The translations under genes and the position numbers were made by a program. The notes beneath the pieces are model-generated. The model did no database searches. It was not told where the DNA came from and saw nothing but the letters and a program-made list of their open reading frames with translations. This document shows positions 53,294-61,454 of a stretch of DNA of 64,000 bases, piece after piece (positions within the stretch are counted from its first letter, which is position 1; each line of letters starts with the position of its first letter). The stretch is from Paracoccus saliphilus (GTDB taxonomy: Bacteria; Pseudomonadota; Alphaproteobacteria; Rhodobacterales; Rhodobacteraceae). The DNA lies in the NCBI RefSeq assembly GCF_028553805.1, contig NZ_CP067140.1, forward strand, positions 1,488,001-1,552,000, read 5' to 3'.

Positions 53294-53854
53294 TCAGGAG
53301 CCCCAGCTACGAACCTGACCGCAATCCATATGCACGAAGTTCGAGCGCGAGTATTTCCCAACGCCGCCCGCCTTGCACGAGACAGCCGCCTTGAACATCT
53401 GGTTGACCGAACGCGATTTCAGCCGCAGATCCGCAGCCTTGCCGGTCATGTGCAGCGAGTTCCTGGCCACGCCCGACGAGCGCCGGCGCAGCATCGCATT
53501 GGTCTGCGGCGAGCGGTAGCCCGACAGCATCATGTAAGGTTCGTTGGTCTGCAACAACCGATGCGAGGCCGCCGCGACGTCAATGGCCCGCGGATCGATT
53601 CCGATCGCCGTGCCGGTGCGCCAGTCACGCATGAAGATGTTGATTTCGTTCAGCGCCTCGCGGATATATTTGCCGTCGACCCAGTAAACGGTGTCGATGC
53701 TTTCGCCCGTGCGACCGTTATACATCCGGATACGCCGGATATCGCCCGATCCGCGCAAGAAGCCAAACGCATTGGCCATCACTGGTGCAGCCGCGACTGT
53801 GGTCGCCGCAAACACGCCCAGTATCCCGCGCCGGGAAAAAAGTTCCGTTGTCAT
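53294..53854 (-). CDS. DUF882 family secreted peptidase-like protein (YcbK type)
   Basis: A 186-residue exported protein related to the M15 zinc peptidases. The N-terminus has a twin-arginine-like leader (SRRGILGVFAATTVAAAPVMA, split here from residue 7). LLQTNEPYMMLSGYRSPQTNAML, HMTGKAADLRL (zinc His and Asp) and SNFVHMDCGQVRSWG (last His) match this family. It is divergent from an L,D-transpeptidase, as expected for cell-wall enzymes. A candidate promoter on the minus strand has -35 TTGACA at 53935-53940. Confidence 0.9.
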   Translation of the reverse strand: MTTELFSRRGILGVFAATTVAAAPVMANAFGFLRGSGDIRRIRMYNGRTGESIDTVYWVDGKYIREALNEINIFMRDWRTGTAIGIDPRAIDVAAASHRLLQTNEPYMMLSGYRSPQTNAMLRRRSSGVARNSLHMTGKAADLRLKSRSVNQMFKAAVSCKAGGVGKYSRSNFVHMDCGQVRSWGS

Positions 53855-53991
53855 GTCAGATCGCCTGTCCTGCTTCGTTCTACTGGCCGCGTTTCTGCGG
53901 CTTCTTGAGAGATATCCCCAGATGCTTAACAATATGTCAAAATTCCGTTCATGTAGAAACTAATTTGTTCCGGCCGAGTTAATTTGCGGAA

Positions 53992-54017
53992 GGTATCGGC
54001 GAAAAATTGCCGATACC
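53992..54017. promoter_or_regulatory. Perfect dyad in the divergent cell-wall gene promoter region
   Basis: GGTATCGGC (53992-54000) and GCCGATACC (54009-54017) are perfect reverse complements around GAAAAATT. It lies midway between the DUF882 and L,D-transpeptidase starts, about 138 bp from each, and has no adjoining T-run, so a shared operator is more likely than a terminator. Confidence 0.5.
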
Positions 54018-54153
54018 GCGATCTGTTGCTCATAGGTTGCGGGTTGTGGTGATTTTGCAACTGACGCGAAAGGATGTTGCTGGCACCGCATGACAACCAA
54101 TGGACCATGGGCAGGGGCGATGGCAAAAATAGTACATAATTGATGAGGTTTCG

Positions 54154-55767
54154 ATGCGGCGTTTTGAGTTCAAGGCCCTCGCGGTTTCGGTCATGGTCTT
54201 TGGCTGCGCGCAGGGCGTGGCTGCGCAGTCTCCCGCGCTTCAGGGTGGGGCAGCGACTGTGGCGATGGCGCCACGCCTGCATTTTTCGCCCGACGAGATG
54301 GCATTGGCCGAGGCGGTGGCAAGCCATCCCTCATTGGCGGCCTTCTATGGCGCGAACGAGTTGAAGCCGATTTTCACGGGGCCGGAAGGCGAAACTCTTC
54401 GCAAGGCCCTGCGCGATACGATCTCGGCGATGCCCGCGCATGGCATTCCCGCGTCACGTTACCGCCCGCAGGCGCTTGCCGGGGCTGGTCAGGATTTCGC
54501 GGCCGAGATGCTGCATGCCCGTATCCTTGCGCGGCTGATCCGTGATCTGACCGGCGGCATGATCGATCCCGCCGAGGTGCCGGGCATTCACCGCGAAGTG
54601 ACCCGTCCTTCGATCGCGAAGCTGATGAACGAGTTTGCGGCGCATGACGATCCCGCGGGGTTCCTGGCGGGATTGGCGCCGCAGAACAGGGCCTACAAGG
54701 CGTTGCAGGCGGTCTTGCGGGAAAGAACTTCCCTGACTCCTTCCGCGGATTTGCCCAAGGCGCCCGAGGCGGTCTGGCGCGTGGGAATGCAGGGCGAGGG
54801 GGTCTTGCCGCTGCGCCGGCGCCTGGCAAGCATCGGCTTCGATGCCGCCGCCACGCAGCCCCGGCTTTATGACGAGGCGCTGTCGCAAGCCGTGTCCCGC
54901 TATCAGGAGGCGGTTGGGCTGAGGCCCGATGGCGTGGCCGGGCCGAACACGATCCGGCGGCTGAACTCGGACGGTGCGGATGCGCGAAGCCGCGCTGTCC
55001 TCGTCGCGCTGGAGCGGATGCGCTGGATGGGCGGCGAGGATCTGGAAGATCGGCTGGTCTGGGTCAACATCCCCGAATTCACCGCGCGGATCATGGAGAA
55101 TGACGAGGAGGTCTTCCGCACCCGCGCCGTCGTCGGCAAGACCGCGTCGGATATGCAGACGCCGGAATTCTCGGATCAGATGGAATATGTGGTGGTCAAT
55201 CCGCGCTGGAACGTGCCGCGCTCGATCACCGTCAAGGAATATCTGCCCAAGCTGAAGGCGAACCGACATGCGGTTTCGCATCTCGATGTCATAGACGGCA
55301 ATGGCAATGTCGTACCGCGCGACAATATCGATTTCGCCCGCTACACGGAATCCAGTTTCCCCTATCGGATGCGGCAAAAACCGAGTGGTGACAATGCCTT
55401 GGGGTTGGTGAAGTTCATTTTCCCCAACCGCTGGAACATCTATCTGCACGACACTCCGACGAAATATCTCTTTGCCAAGCAGCAACGCGCCTATTCGCAT
55501 GGCTGCGTCCGGATCGGCGATCCTTTCGATCTGGCCTATCAGCTATTGTCGTCGCAGAGCAGTGATCCGCGAGCGGTATTCCACCGTGCGCTGGATAGCG
55601 GGCGCGAGACATGGCTGCATCTCAAGCCGAACGTGCCGGTGCACCTGGTCTATTTTACCGCCTTTCCGGACGAGACGGGACAAATCCGCTATTTCAACGA
55701 TATATATGGGCGTGACGCCGCGATCTGGGCGCGGATGGAAAAGGCTGCTCTGGATTTGGGCGCGTAA
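54154..55767 (+). CDS. L,D-transpeptidase (YcbB/LdtD type)
   Basis: A 537-residue periplasmic enzyme that forms 3-3 peptidoglycan cross-links or anchors proteins. It has a signal peptide (cut near AQGVAAQS, residue 25), an N-terminal LdtD-like helical domain, a peptidoglycan-binding domain around residues 205-270 (LPLRRRLASIGF, YQEAVGLRPDGVAGPNTIRRLN) and a C-terminal YkuD domain with the catalytic SHGCVRIGDP near residue 448. The ATG at 54154 precedes the signal peptide directly. Only 31 bp separate it from lpxD. Confidence 0.93.
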   Translation: MRRFEFKALAVSVMVFGCAQGVAAQSPALQGGAATVAMAPRLHFSPDEMALAEAVASHPSLAAFYGANELKPIFTGPEGETLRKALRDTISAMPAHGIPASRYRPQALAGAGQDFAAEMLHARILARLIRDLTGGMIDPAEVPGIHREVTRPSIAKLMNEFAAHDDPAGFLAGLAPQNRAYKALQAVLRERTSLTPSADLPKAPEAVWRVGMQGEGVLPLRRRLASIGFDAAATQPRLYDEALSQAVSRYQEAVGLRPDGVAGPNTIRRLNSDGADARSRAVLVALERMRWMGGEDLEDRLVWVNIPEFTARIMENDEEVFRTRAVVGKTASDMQTPEFSDQMEYVVVNPRWNVPRSITVKEYLPKLKANRHAVSHLDVIDGNGNVVPRDNIDFARYTESSFPYRMRQKPSGDNALGLVKFIFPNRWNIYLHDTPTKYLFAKQQRAYSHGCVRIGDPFDLAYQLLSSQSSDPRAVFHRALDSGRETWLHLKPNVPVHLVYFTAFPDETGQIRYFNDIYGRDAAIWARMEKAALDLGA

Positions 55768-55798
55768 AGGGATTAAATCGCTCCCGAAAGGGTGCAAC

Positions 55799-56899
55799 AT
55801 GTCTGTAACCATTGGCGAACTTGCGCGCGCATTGGATGCGCAGGCTTGGGGCGATCTGTCCTTGCCCGTGACCGGCGCGGCCGAACCGTCCGGCACGAGT
55901 CCTGTCGGGGCGGATGGCGGGGTGATCGCTTTGGCGATGGCGCCGAAATATGCCGAAACCCTGCAACCGGGCTGCATGGCAATCCTTGCCGAGGGGATGG
56001 ACCCGCAGGATTACGGGCTGAAGGCGGCGATCTTTGCGCCGCGCCCGCGTCTCGTCATGGCCGGGCTGACCCGCGCTTTCGATCCCGGTCCCGACATCGC
56101 GCCCGGCATTCATCCCACCGCCGTGATCGAGGACAGCGCCGAGATCGGCGAGGGGGCGGCAATCGGCCCATTCGTGGTGATCGGTGGCGATGTGCGCATC
56201 GGGCCGGGCGCGCGGATCGGGGCGCATGTCTCTATCGGGCGAGGAACCCTTCTTGGCCGCGATGCGCTGATCCATCCCGGCGCGAGGATCGCCCACGGCG
56301 TGACGGCTGGAGACCGGCTGATCGTCCAGCCCGGGGCTTCCGTGGGGGGCGACGGGTTTTCCTTCGTGACGCCCGAGGAATCCGGGATCGAGGAAATCCG
56401 CCGCACGCTTGGTGCGCGGGACGGGATCAAGCAGCAGCACTGGACCCGTATTCATTCATTGGGCGGGGTCGAGATCGGTGACGATGTCGAGATCGGTGCG
56501 AATGCCACGATAGATCGCGGCACCATTCGCGCCACCCGCATCGGTTCGGGCACCAAGATCGACAGCCTGGTCCAGATCGGCCACAATGTCACCGTCGGAG
56601 AGGATTGCCTGCTTTGCGGCCTGGTCGGTGTGGCCGGATCCTCGAAGATCGGCGACCGGGTGGTGTTGGCGGGGCAGGTGGGGGTCTCGGACAATATCGA
56701 GATCGGCGATGACGTGATCGCGGGCGGGGCGAGCAAGATATTCACCCGCGTGCCTGCGGGCAGGGTGATACTTGGTCATCCGGCGGTGAAGATGGAAACC
56801 CAGATGGAAATCCAGAAGGCGACCCGTCGTTTACCGCGACTTGCAGGCCAAGTTGCAAAGCTTCAAGAAACCGTTACACGCCTGTTGGAAAAGGGATGA
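55799..56899 (+). CDS. lpxD: UDP-3-O-acylglucosamine N-acyltransferase
   Basis: Adds the second R-3-hydroxyacyl chain in lipid A synthesis. The 366-residue protein has an N-terminal uridine-binding domain and a left-handed beta helix with about ten hexapeptide repeats (IGEGAAIGPFVVIGGDV, IGPGARIGAHVSIGRG). The catalytic His lies in DSLVQIGHNVTVGE and the hydroxyacyl ruler region in GGDGFSFV. The start has AAGGG upstream. This is LpxD outside the usual lpxD-fabZ-lpxA-lpxB order, coupled here to an ACP and a condensing enzyme. Confidence 0.94.
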   Translation: MSVTIGELARALDAQAWGDLSLPVTGAAEPSGTSPVGADGGVIALAMAPKYAETLQPGCMAILAEGMDPQDYGLKAAIFAPRPRLVMAGLTRAFDPGPDIAPGIHPTAVIEDSAEIGEGAAIGPFVVIGGDVRIGPGARIGAHVSIGRGTLLGRDALIHPGARIAHGVTAGDRLIVQPGASVGGDGFSFVTPEESGIEEIRRTLGARDGIKQQHWTRIHSLGGVEIGDDVEIGANATIDRGTIRATRIGSGTKIDSLVQIGHNVTVGEDCLLCGLVGVAGSSKIGDRVVLAGQVGVSDNIEIGDDVIAGGASKIFTRVPAGRVILGHPAVKMETQMEIQKATRRLPRLAGQVAKLQETVTRLLEKG

Positions 56900-56911
56900 A
56901 CAGGAGGCCGT

Positions 56912-57178
56912 ATGACTGACACCGTAAAATCCCGAATCAAGAACATCATTGCCGAGCAGGCGATGCTCGAACCCGACCAGGTGAGCGACGAGGCGACACC
57001 GGAGGAACTGGGCATCGACAGCCTGGGCCTGGTCGAATCGATTTTCGCGCTGGAAGAGGAATTCGACATCACGATTCCCTTCAACGCCAATGAACCCGAG
57101 AAATCGGATTTCGACATCTCGAACATGGGCACGATCATCGCCGCGGTCGAGCGGCTGGTGGCGGAAAAGGCTGCATGA
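56912..57178 (+). CDS. Acyl carrier protein, probably dedicated to lipid A acyl chains
   Basis: An 88-residue acidic carrier protein with the phosphopantetheine site GIDSLGLVES (Ser37). FALEEEFDITIPFN is the helix II region. It differs from a housekeeping AcpP by a longer loop (NANEPEKSDFDISNMG) before the last helix, a trait of AcpXL-like proteins that carry long chains for lipid A. It lies 12 bp after lpxD and overlaps the ketoacyl synthase start by ATGA; dedicated lipid A function is inferred. Confidence 0.88.
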   Translation: MTDTVKSRIKNIIAEQAMLEPDQVSDEATPEELGIDSLGLVESIFALEEEFDITIPFNANEPEKSDFDISNMGTIIAAVERLVAEKAA

Positions 57179-58464
57179 GTGCGAAAAGGACCGGCAAGAA
57201 GAAGGCCGAGACCCCGAAATCCTCAGCACCCTTCGATCCATTGACGCGAGATGGCCTGCGCCGGGTGGTCATCACCGGGGCCGGCACGATAAATGCGCTT
57301 GGCCATGATGTCGCATCTACGCTCGGCGCCTTCCGCGAGGGGCGCTGCGGGATCACCCAGCTGGACTTCCGCGATGTGGACCGGCTGTCGATCCAGATCG
57401 GCGCGCAGATCCATGACTGGCAGCCCGAGAGCTATTTCAACCGCCAGCAAATCCTGCTCTATGATAAATTCACCCAGTTCACGCTCCTGTCGGCCAAACA
57501 GGCGGTCGCGCAGGCGGGGCTGAATTTCCAGGGCAAGCTGGGGCTGCGCGCGGGCGTGGTTCTGGGGACTGCCGGGGGCGGGTTGAATACCTGGGACGAC
57601 AATTACCGGGCCGTCTATGAAGAGGGCAAGAACCGCGTTCATCCCTTCGTTGTTCCCAAGCTGATGAACAATGCTGCCGCCAGCCATGTCTCGATGGAAT
57701 TCGGACTGCGGGGACCCTCATTCACCGTCGCCACAGCCTGCGCCAGTTCGAATCACGCCATGGGGCTGGCCTTCCAGATGATCCGTTCGGGTGCCGCGCA
57801 GGTGATGCTGACCGGCGGGTCCGAGGCGATGCTGTGCTTTGGCGGGGTCAAGGCATGGGAGGGGCTGAGGGTCATGTCCAAGGACGCCTGCCGCCCGTTC
57901 AGCGCCAACCGCAACGGCATGGTGCAGGGCGAGGGGGCCGGGGTGTTCGTGTTCGAGGATTACGAGGCTGCACGCTCTCGCGGTGCGGAAATCCTGGCCG
58001 AGGTGGTTGGCTTCGCGATGTCCTCGGATGCGCAGGATATCGTCATGCCCTCGGCCCAGGGGGCAGAGCGCGCGATCCGTGGGGCCTTGCAGGATGCCGG
58101 ACTGAATGCCGAGCAGATCGGTTATATCAATGCCCATGGCACTGGCACGGCTGCGAATGACAAGACCGAATGCGCCGCTGTCGCCCATGCCTTCGGCCAT
58201 CATGCCGACCGGCTGATGATGTCTTCGACCAAGTCGATGCATGGTCACCTGATCGGAGGGACCGGCGCGGTAGAGCTGTTGGCCTGTATCATGGCGCTGC
58301 GCGACGGAGTCATTGCGCCGACCATCGGTTACCAGGAGCCCGATCCGGAATGTGCATTGGATGTGGTCCCGAACGAGGCGCGCGAGGCGCAGATCGATGC
58401 GGCATTGTCCAATGCCTTTGCCTTTGGCGGGCTGAACGCGGTGATCGCCCTGCAACGCGTCTGA
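57175..58464 (+). CDS. Beta-ketoacyl-ACP synthase (FabF-like)
   Basis: A condensing enzyme of 429 residues. The Cys-His-His triad is complete: TACASSNHAMGLA (Cys near 188), INAHGTGTAANDKTE (His near 321) and KSMHGHLIGGTGAVE (His near 355). A basic N-terminal extension (SAKRTGKKKAETPKSS) precedes the fold. Coupling to a special ACP and LpxD suggests extension of long or modified acyl chains for lipid A rather than bulk fatty acid synthesis. Confidence 0.9.
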   Translation: MSAKRTGKKKAETPKSSAPFDPLTRDGLRRVVITGAGTINALGHDVASTLGAFREGRCGITQLDFRDVDRLSIQIGAQIHDWQPESYFNRQQILLYDKFTQFTLLSAKQAVAQAGLNFQGKLGLRAGVVLGTAGGGLNTWDDNYRAVYEEGKNRVHPFVVPKLMNNAAASHVSMEFGLRGPSFTVATACASSNHAMGLAFQMIRSGAAQVMLTGGSEAMLCFGGVKAWEGLRVMSKDACRPFSANRNGMVQGEGAGVFVFEDYEAARSRGAEILAEVVGFAMSSDAQDIVMPSAQGAERAIRGALQDAGLNAEQIGYINAHGTGTAANDKTECAAVAHAFGHHADRLMMSSTKSMHGHLIGGTGAVELLACIMALRDGVIAPTIGYQEPDPECALDVVPNEAREAQIDAALSNAFAFGGLNAVIALQRV

Positions 58465-58490
58465 AAACACCGGATATGCCGGACAAGAAA

Positions 58491-58518
58491 AAACCGCGCC
58501 AGGGAATGGCGCGGTTTT
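58491..58518. terminator. Bidirectional terminator between convergent genes
   Basis: AAACCGCGCCA (58491-58501) pairs with TGGCGCGGTTT (58507-58517) around GGGAA. A-run and T-run flanks serve the ketoacyl synthase gene on the plus strand and the IalB-family gene on the minus strand. Confidence 0.88.
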
Positions 58519-58546
58519 CCATTTTTTCCGGCTGTCGAAACAGCGA

Positions 58547-59563
58547 TTATTCTGCAGGCGCTTCGTCGGCTTCTGCCTGGGCCCTGGCAGCCGCTTGAGC
58601 CTCTGCGGCCAAGGTGGACATCTCGTCGAATGCGGCGGTGAAGCCAGCAAGCGACAGGTCCAGATTGACCGGGTTCTCGGGATCTGCGCCGAAAGGCAAG
58701 AGCGAGATGGTGGCCTTGGCACCGCGCTTCAACTCGTTCACTTCGCCATCGGTGAAGCCCATGCGGGACACGCAGCCGACCGGGGCGCAGAAGCTGAACG
58801 GATAACCGCGCATTTCACCGTTGTCGATCGAAAGGCTCAGGCCCCTGGTCAGGTCGGTTTCCAGCGGCGCCACCATGGTGGCGCCGGCTGCCACATCACC
58901 GTTGCTCAGCGGGATCAGGGTCATTTCGGCGACCGAGTTGCCTTCGCTGTCTTTCAGGAGTTGATACAGCTCGCAGGGATCGGTTCCCTCTTCGGCCCTG
59001 ATGCAGCGGATGGTCCAGTCCTGATGTGTGGACTTTGCATAATAGGAGCCGGTTTCCGGTTCGCCCGATTCTTCCGCAGCGGCCTCTTCCCCTGCAGGTG
59101 CGCCCTCTGTGGGTGCGGTCTCTTCGGCAGTCGGGGCGGCTTCCTCGGTCTCGGCAGCCTCTGTTGTGTCTGCGGGCGCAGCCTCGTCCGTGGCTTCGTC
59201 TGCGGTTGCAGCATCTTCCGTGGTCGCCGCGTCGTCGGCCGCCTCGGCGGCATCGGGTGCCGCTTCACCCTCGGTCGATTCGCTGGCTTCGGTTTCGGCG
59301 CTCTCTTCGGCCGGAGCTTCCTCGGCGCCTGTTACCGCTTTTGCGGCGTCGTCGATGGCCGCTTCGGCCTCTGCCGCCGCGTCTTCGGCTTCATTTGCCA
59401 GCTCTTCGGCCTGGGCGGCAGCTCCTTCCGCCTCTGCGGGCAGTTGGACGGTGCCGTCGCTGGCGGGTGCGTCTGTTTCGGGCGTTTCCGCGTCCTGCGC
59501 GAAGGCGGGGGCCGCGATGACGGCCAAAGCTGCCAGAAGCGTATGCGAAGGTTTAATGGACAT
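58547..59563 (-). CDS. Invasion-associated locus B (IalB) family protein with acidic insert
   Basis: A 338-residue exported protein. After a signal peptide (LLAALAVIAAPAFAQ, residues 9-23) comes a region of about 145 residues composed almost only of Ala, Glu, Asp and Thr. The IalB domain follows: HQDWTIRCIRAEEGTDPCELYQLL with the paired cysteines, and FSFCAPVGCVSRMGF with two more. IalB proteins are named after a Bartonella invasion protein, but homologues are common in free-living bacteria and the role is unknown. The tail is again Ala/Glu-rich. Confidence 0.88.
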   Translation of the reverse strand: MSIKPSHTLLAALAVIAAPAFAQDAETPETDAPASDGTVQLPAEAEGAAAQAEELANEAEDAAAEAEAAIDDAAKAVTGAEEAPAEESAETEASESTEGEAAPDAAEAADDAATTEDAATADEATDEAAPADTTEAAETEEAAPTAEETAPTEGAPAGEEAAAEESGEPETGSYYAKSTHQDWTIRCIRAEEGTDPCELYQLLKDSEGNSVAEMTLIPLSNGDVAAGATMVAPLETDLTRGLSLSIDNGEMRGYPFSFCAPVGCVSRMGFTDGEVNELKRGAKATISLLPFGADPENPVNLDLSLAGFTAAFDEMSTLAAEAQAAARAQAEADEAPAE

Positions 59564-60032
59564 CGTCGTTTCTTCCCTTTGCTCGATGCTTTGCAATCGC
59601 CTAGCACGTCTTTGAAGGCTTGTCAGTGCGGAACAATACACAGGGCTTCACCTTGCCTTGACTTTCGACATGCGAAGGCATGATTCCGCATCTCCCGGGG
59701 GTAGAGTGGTCCCGTGAGAGTGCCGACCGGCCCATTATGTGGAAAAGTGATCGCTAAGACTGTTGACGTATCACAGACGCGCGACTAGCGTGCACGCAAT
59801 GATGACCGGCCAGTCCGGCAGGGAGACAGCGTTATATACGCGCGGGGCCATGACCTATGTCATGGCCTCATTTAATTTCAGGCGTGATTTTCCCAGATAA
59901 GGTGGTTCTGTGCGGCCGGTCACAGTTCGGCCTGTCCACAGGTTCGAGAAGTTCGCGACAACGGTTTTTACCCGAAGCCGCGAAGCGGACATCCGGCGGC
60001 CTTCACTGCAGTTCCCCAGAGGGCAAGCAGGA
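59564..60032. other. Gene-free stretch between the IalB-family gene and the carnitine operon
   Basis: A 469-bp region upstream of the IalB-family gene and downstream of the carnitine operon. No protein-like frame was found. It contains a plus-strand promoter-like pair TTGACG-N17-TAGCGT (59763-59791), a hairpin at 59846-59867 and GCGTTATATACGC at 59828-59840. The IalB promoter is expected on the minus strand near 59600-59700. Confidence 0.5.
59763..59880 (+). ncRNA. Possible small RNA (promoter-like boxes plus hairpin with T-rich tail)
   Basis: TTGACG (59763-59768), a 17-bp spacer and TAGCGT (59786-59791) would start a transcript near 59798. GGCCATGAC-CTAT-GTCATGGCC (59846-59867) followed by TCATTTAATTTC could end it, giving about 80 bases. 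The T-tract is interrupted, so this is only a candidate. Confidence 0.25.
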
Positions 60033-61454
60033 TCAGCCTCGGTCTCCGACCGCGCCGCCGCAACCTTCAACAGATCGCGACGTATGAGCCTTTGCCAATC
60101 CTGCCAGTGCTTCGGCCACGACGGGATCCGGCGGGCAACTGCGGCGCGTGCTCAGGTCGGTATGCAGAAGCAGGGTTTCGATGGTGGCCGCCAGGCTTCC
60201 ATCGGTTTTCAGCATCCGGTGAAAAAGATGCATCTTTTTCCCGATAGCAGAGATCACCTGCGTGGTGACGGTCAGGATCTCGTCGCGATGCACCTCGTCC
60301 AGATAACGGATGCGGCTGTCCACCGTGAAAAAGCTTTTGCCCGAGGCGATATAGGCCTCGTCCGCCCCGACGAGTTTCATCAACCCGTCCGTCGCCCCCG
60401 TGCCAAGCTCCAGATAGGCGGCTTCGTTCATGTGGCCGTTATAGTCGGTCCAAGTCACGGGAACGGCCCGCCGTGCGGTGACGGGCAGGCCATCGATCTC
60501 GCCGCCTGCGGCAAGCGCCGCTTCATGATCGAGGATCACCCGCCCCGCGCCGCTGCCCCTTTGACGCAGGCTGCGGAGGATGCCGACGAGATTGTCATCG
60601 CGCAGCCGTTCGAGTTCGCGGACCGGCAGGGCGCCGGATTGCTCGTCGGATTGGGTGCTGATGGTAGAGATCAGGTCGTCGTCCAGTTCCGGCACATCCG
60701 TGAGCCTGCTCCATGGCCAGTTCAGTGTTGGGCCGAACTGCGAGAGGTAATGAGCCATCCCGGCCTCGCCCCCGGCGATGCGATAGGTCTCGAACAGGCC
60801 CATCTGCGCCCAGCGAAGGCCGATGCCCATGCGGATCGCGTCATCGATTTCCCCGGTGGTCGCGATGCCGTCCTTCAGCATCCACAAGGCCTCTCGCCAG
60901 ACCGCCTCCTGAAAGCGGTTCGCGATGAAGGCGTCGATTTCCTTGCGCAGGATCAGGGGAAACATGCCAAGCCCGGTCACGACCCCTGCCGCCTGCCTGC
61001 AAAGGGCGGCTTCGCCCGAGATCTCGACCAATGGCAGCAGGTAGACCGGGTTAAACGGATGCACCACCGCCACCGGCACGCCACAGGCCGACAACTCGCT
61101 GGCCTTGAAACCCGATGTCGAGGAGCCGATGAAGCATCCCTCATCGAGGGATTCCGCGATTTCCGCATAGACCGCGTGTTTCAGGGACAGGCGTTCAGAC
61201 ACGCTTTCCTGCACCCATTGCGCGGCGGACACCGCCTCGGCGATGCTGTCGCAGAACTCCAGCCGCCCTTCGGCGGGCATTGCGCGATCATAGATGGCGG
61301 GCAGGGCGCGGCGGGCATTGTCCAGCACCTCGCCGATCCGGCGCCGGGTTTCGGGGTTAGGGTCGAACAGCGCGACGTCCCAACCGTTCAGCAGAAACCG
61401 GGCGGCCCATCCGCCGCCCACCACACCGCCGCCGATGATGGCCGCGCGGCTCAT
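60033..61454 (-). CDS. lcdH: L-carnitine 3-dehydrogenase fused to a betainyl-CoA thioesterase
   Basis: A 473-residue fusion. Residues 1-315 form a 3-hydroxyacyl-CoA dehydrogenase-like domain (IIGGGVVGGGWAARFLLNGWD, HPFNPVYLLPLVEI, ANRFQEAVWREALW) that oxidises carnitine to dehydrocarnitine. From about residue 330 a hotdog thioesterase follows (VPVTWTDYNGHMNEAAYLEL with the catalytic Asp). This fusion is known from BKACE carnitine operons, where the second domain frees glycine betaine from betainyl-CoA. The start overlaps the stop of the BKACE gene (ATGA). Confidence 0.92.
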   Translation of the reverse strand: MSRAAIIGGGVVGGGWAARFLLNGWDVALFDPNPETRRRIGEVLDNARRALPAIYDRAMPAEGRLEFCDSIAEAVSAAQWVQESVSERLSLKHAVYAEIAESLDEGCFIGSSTSGFKASELSACGVPVAVVHPFNPVYLLPLVEISGEAALCRQAAGVVTGLGMFPLILRKEIDAFIANRFQEAVWREALWMLKDGIATTGEIDDAIRMGIGLRWAQMGLFETYRIAGGEAGMAHYLSQFGPTLNWPWSRLTDVPELDDDLISTISTQSDEQSGALPVRELERLRDDNLVGILRSLRQRGSGAGRVILDHEAALAAGGEIDGLPVTARRAVPVTWTDYNGHMNEAAYLELGTGATDGLMKLVGADEAYIASGKSFFTVDSRIRYLDEVHRDEILTVTTQVISAIGKKMHLFHRMLKTDGSLAATIETLLLHTDLSTRRSCPPDPVVAEALAGLAKAHTSRSVEGCGGAVGDRG

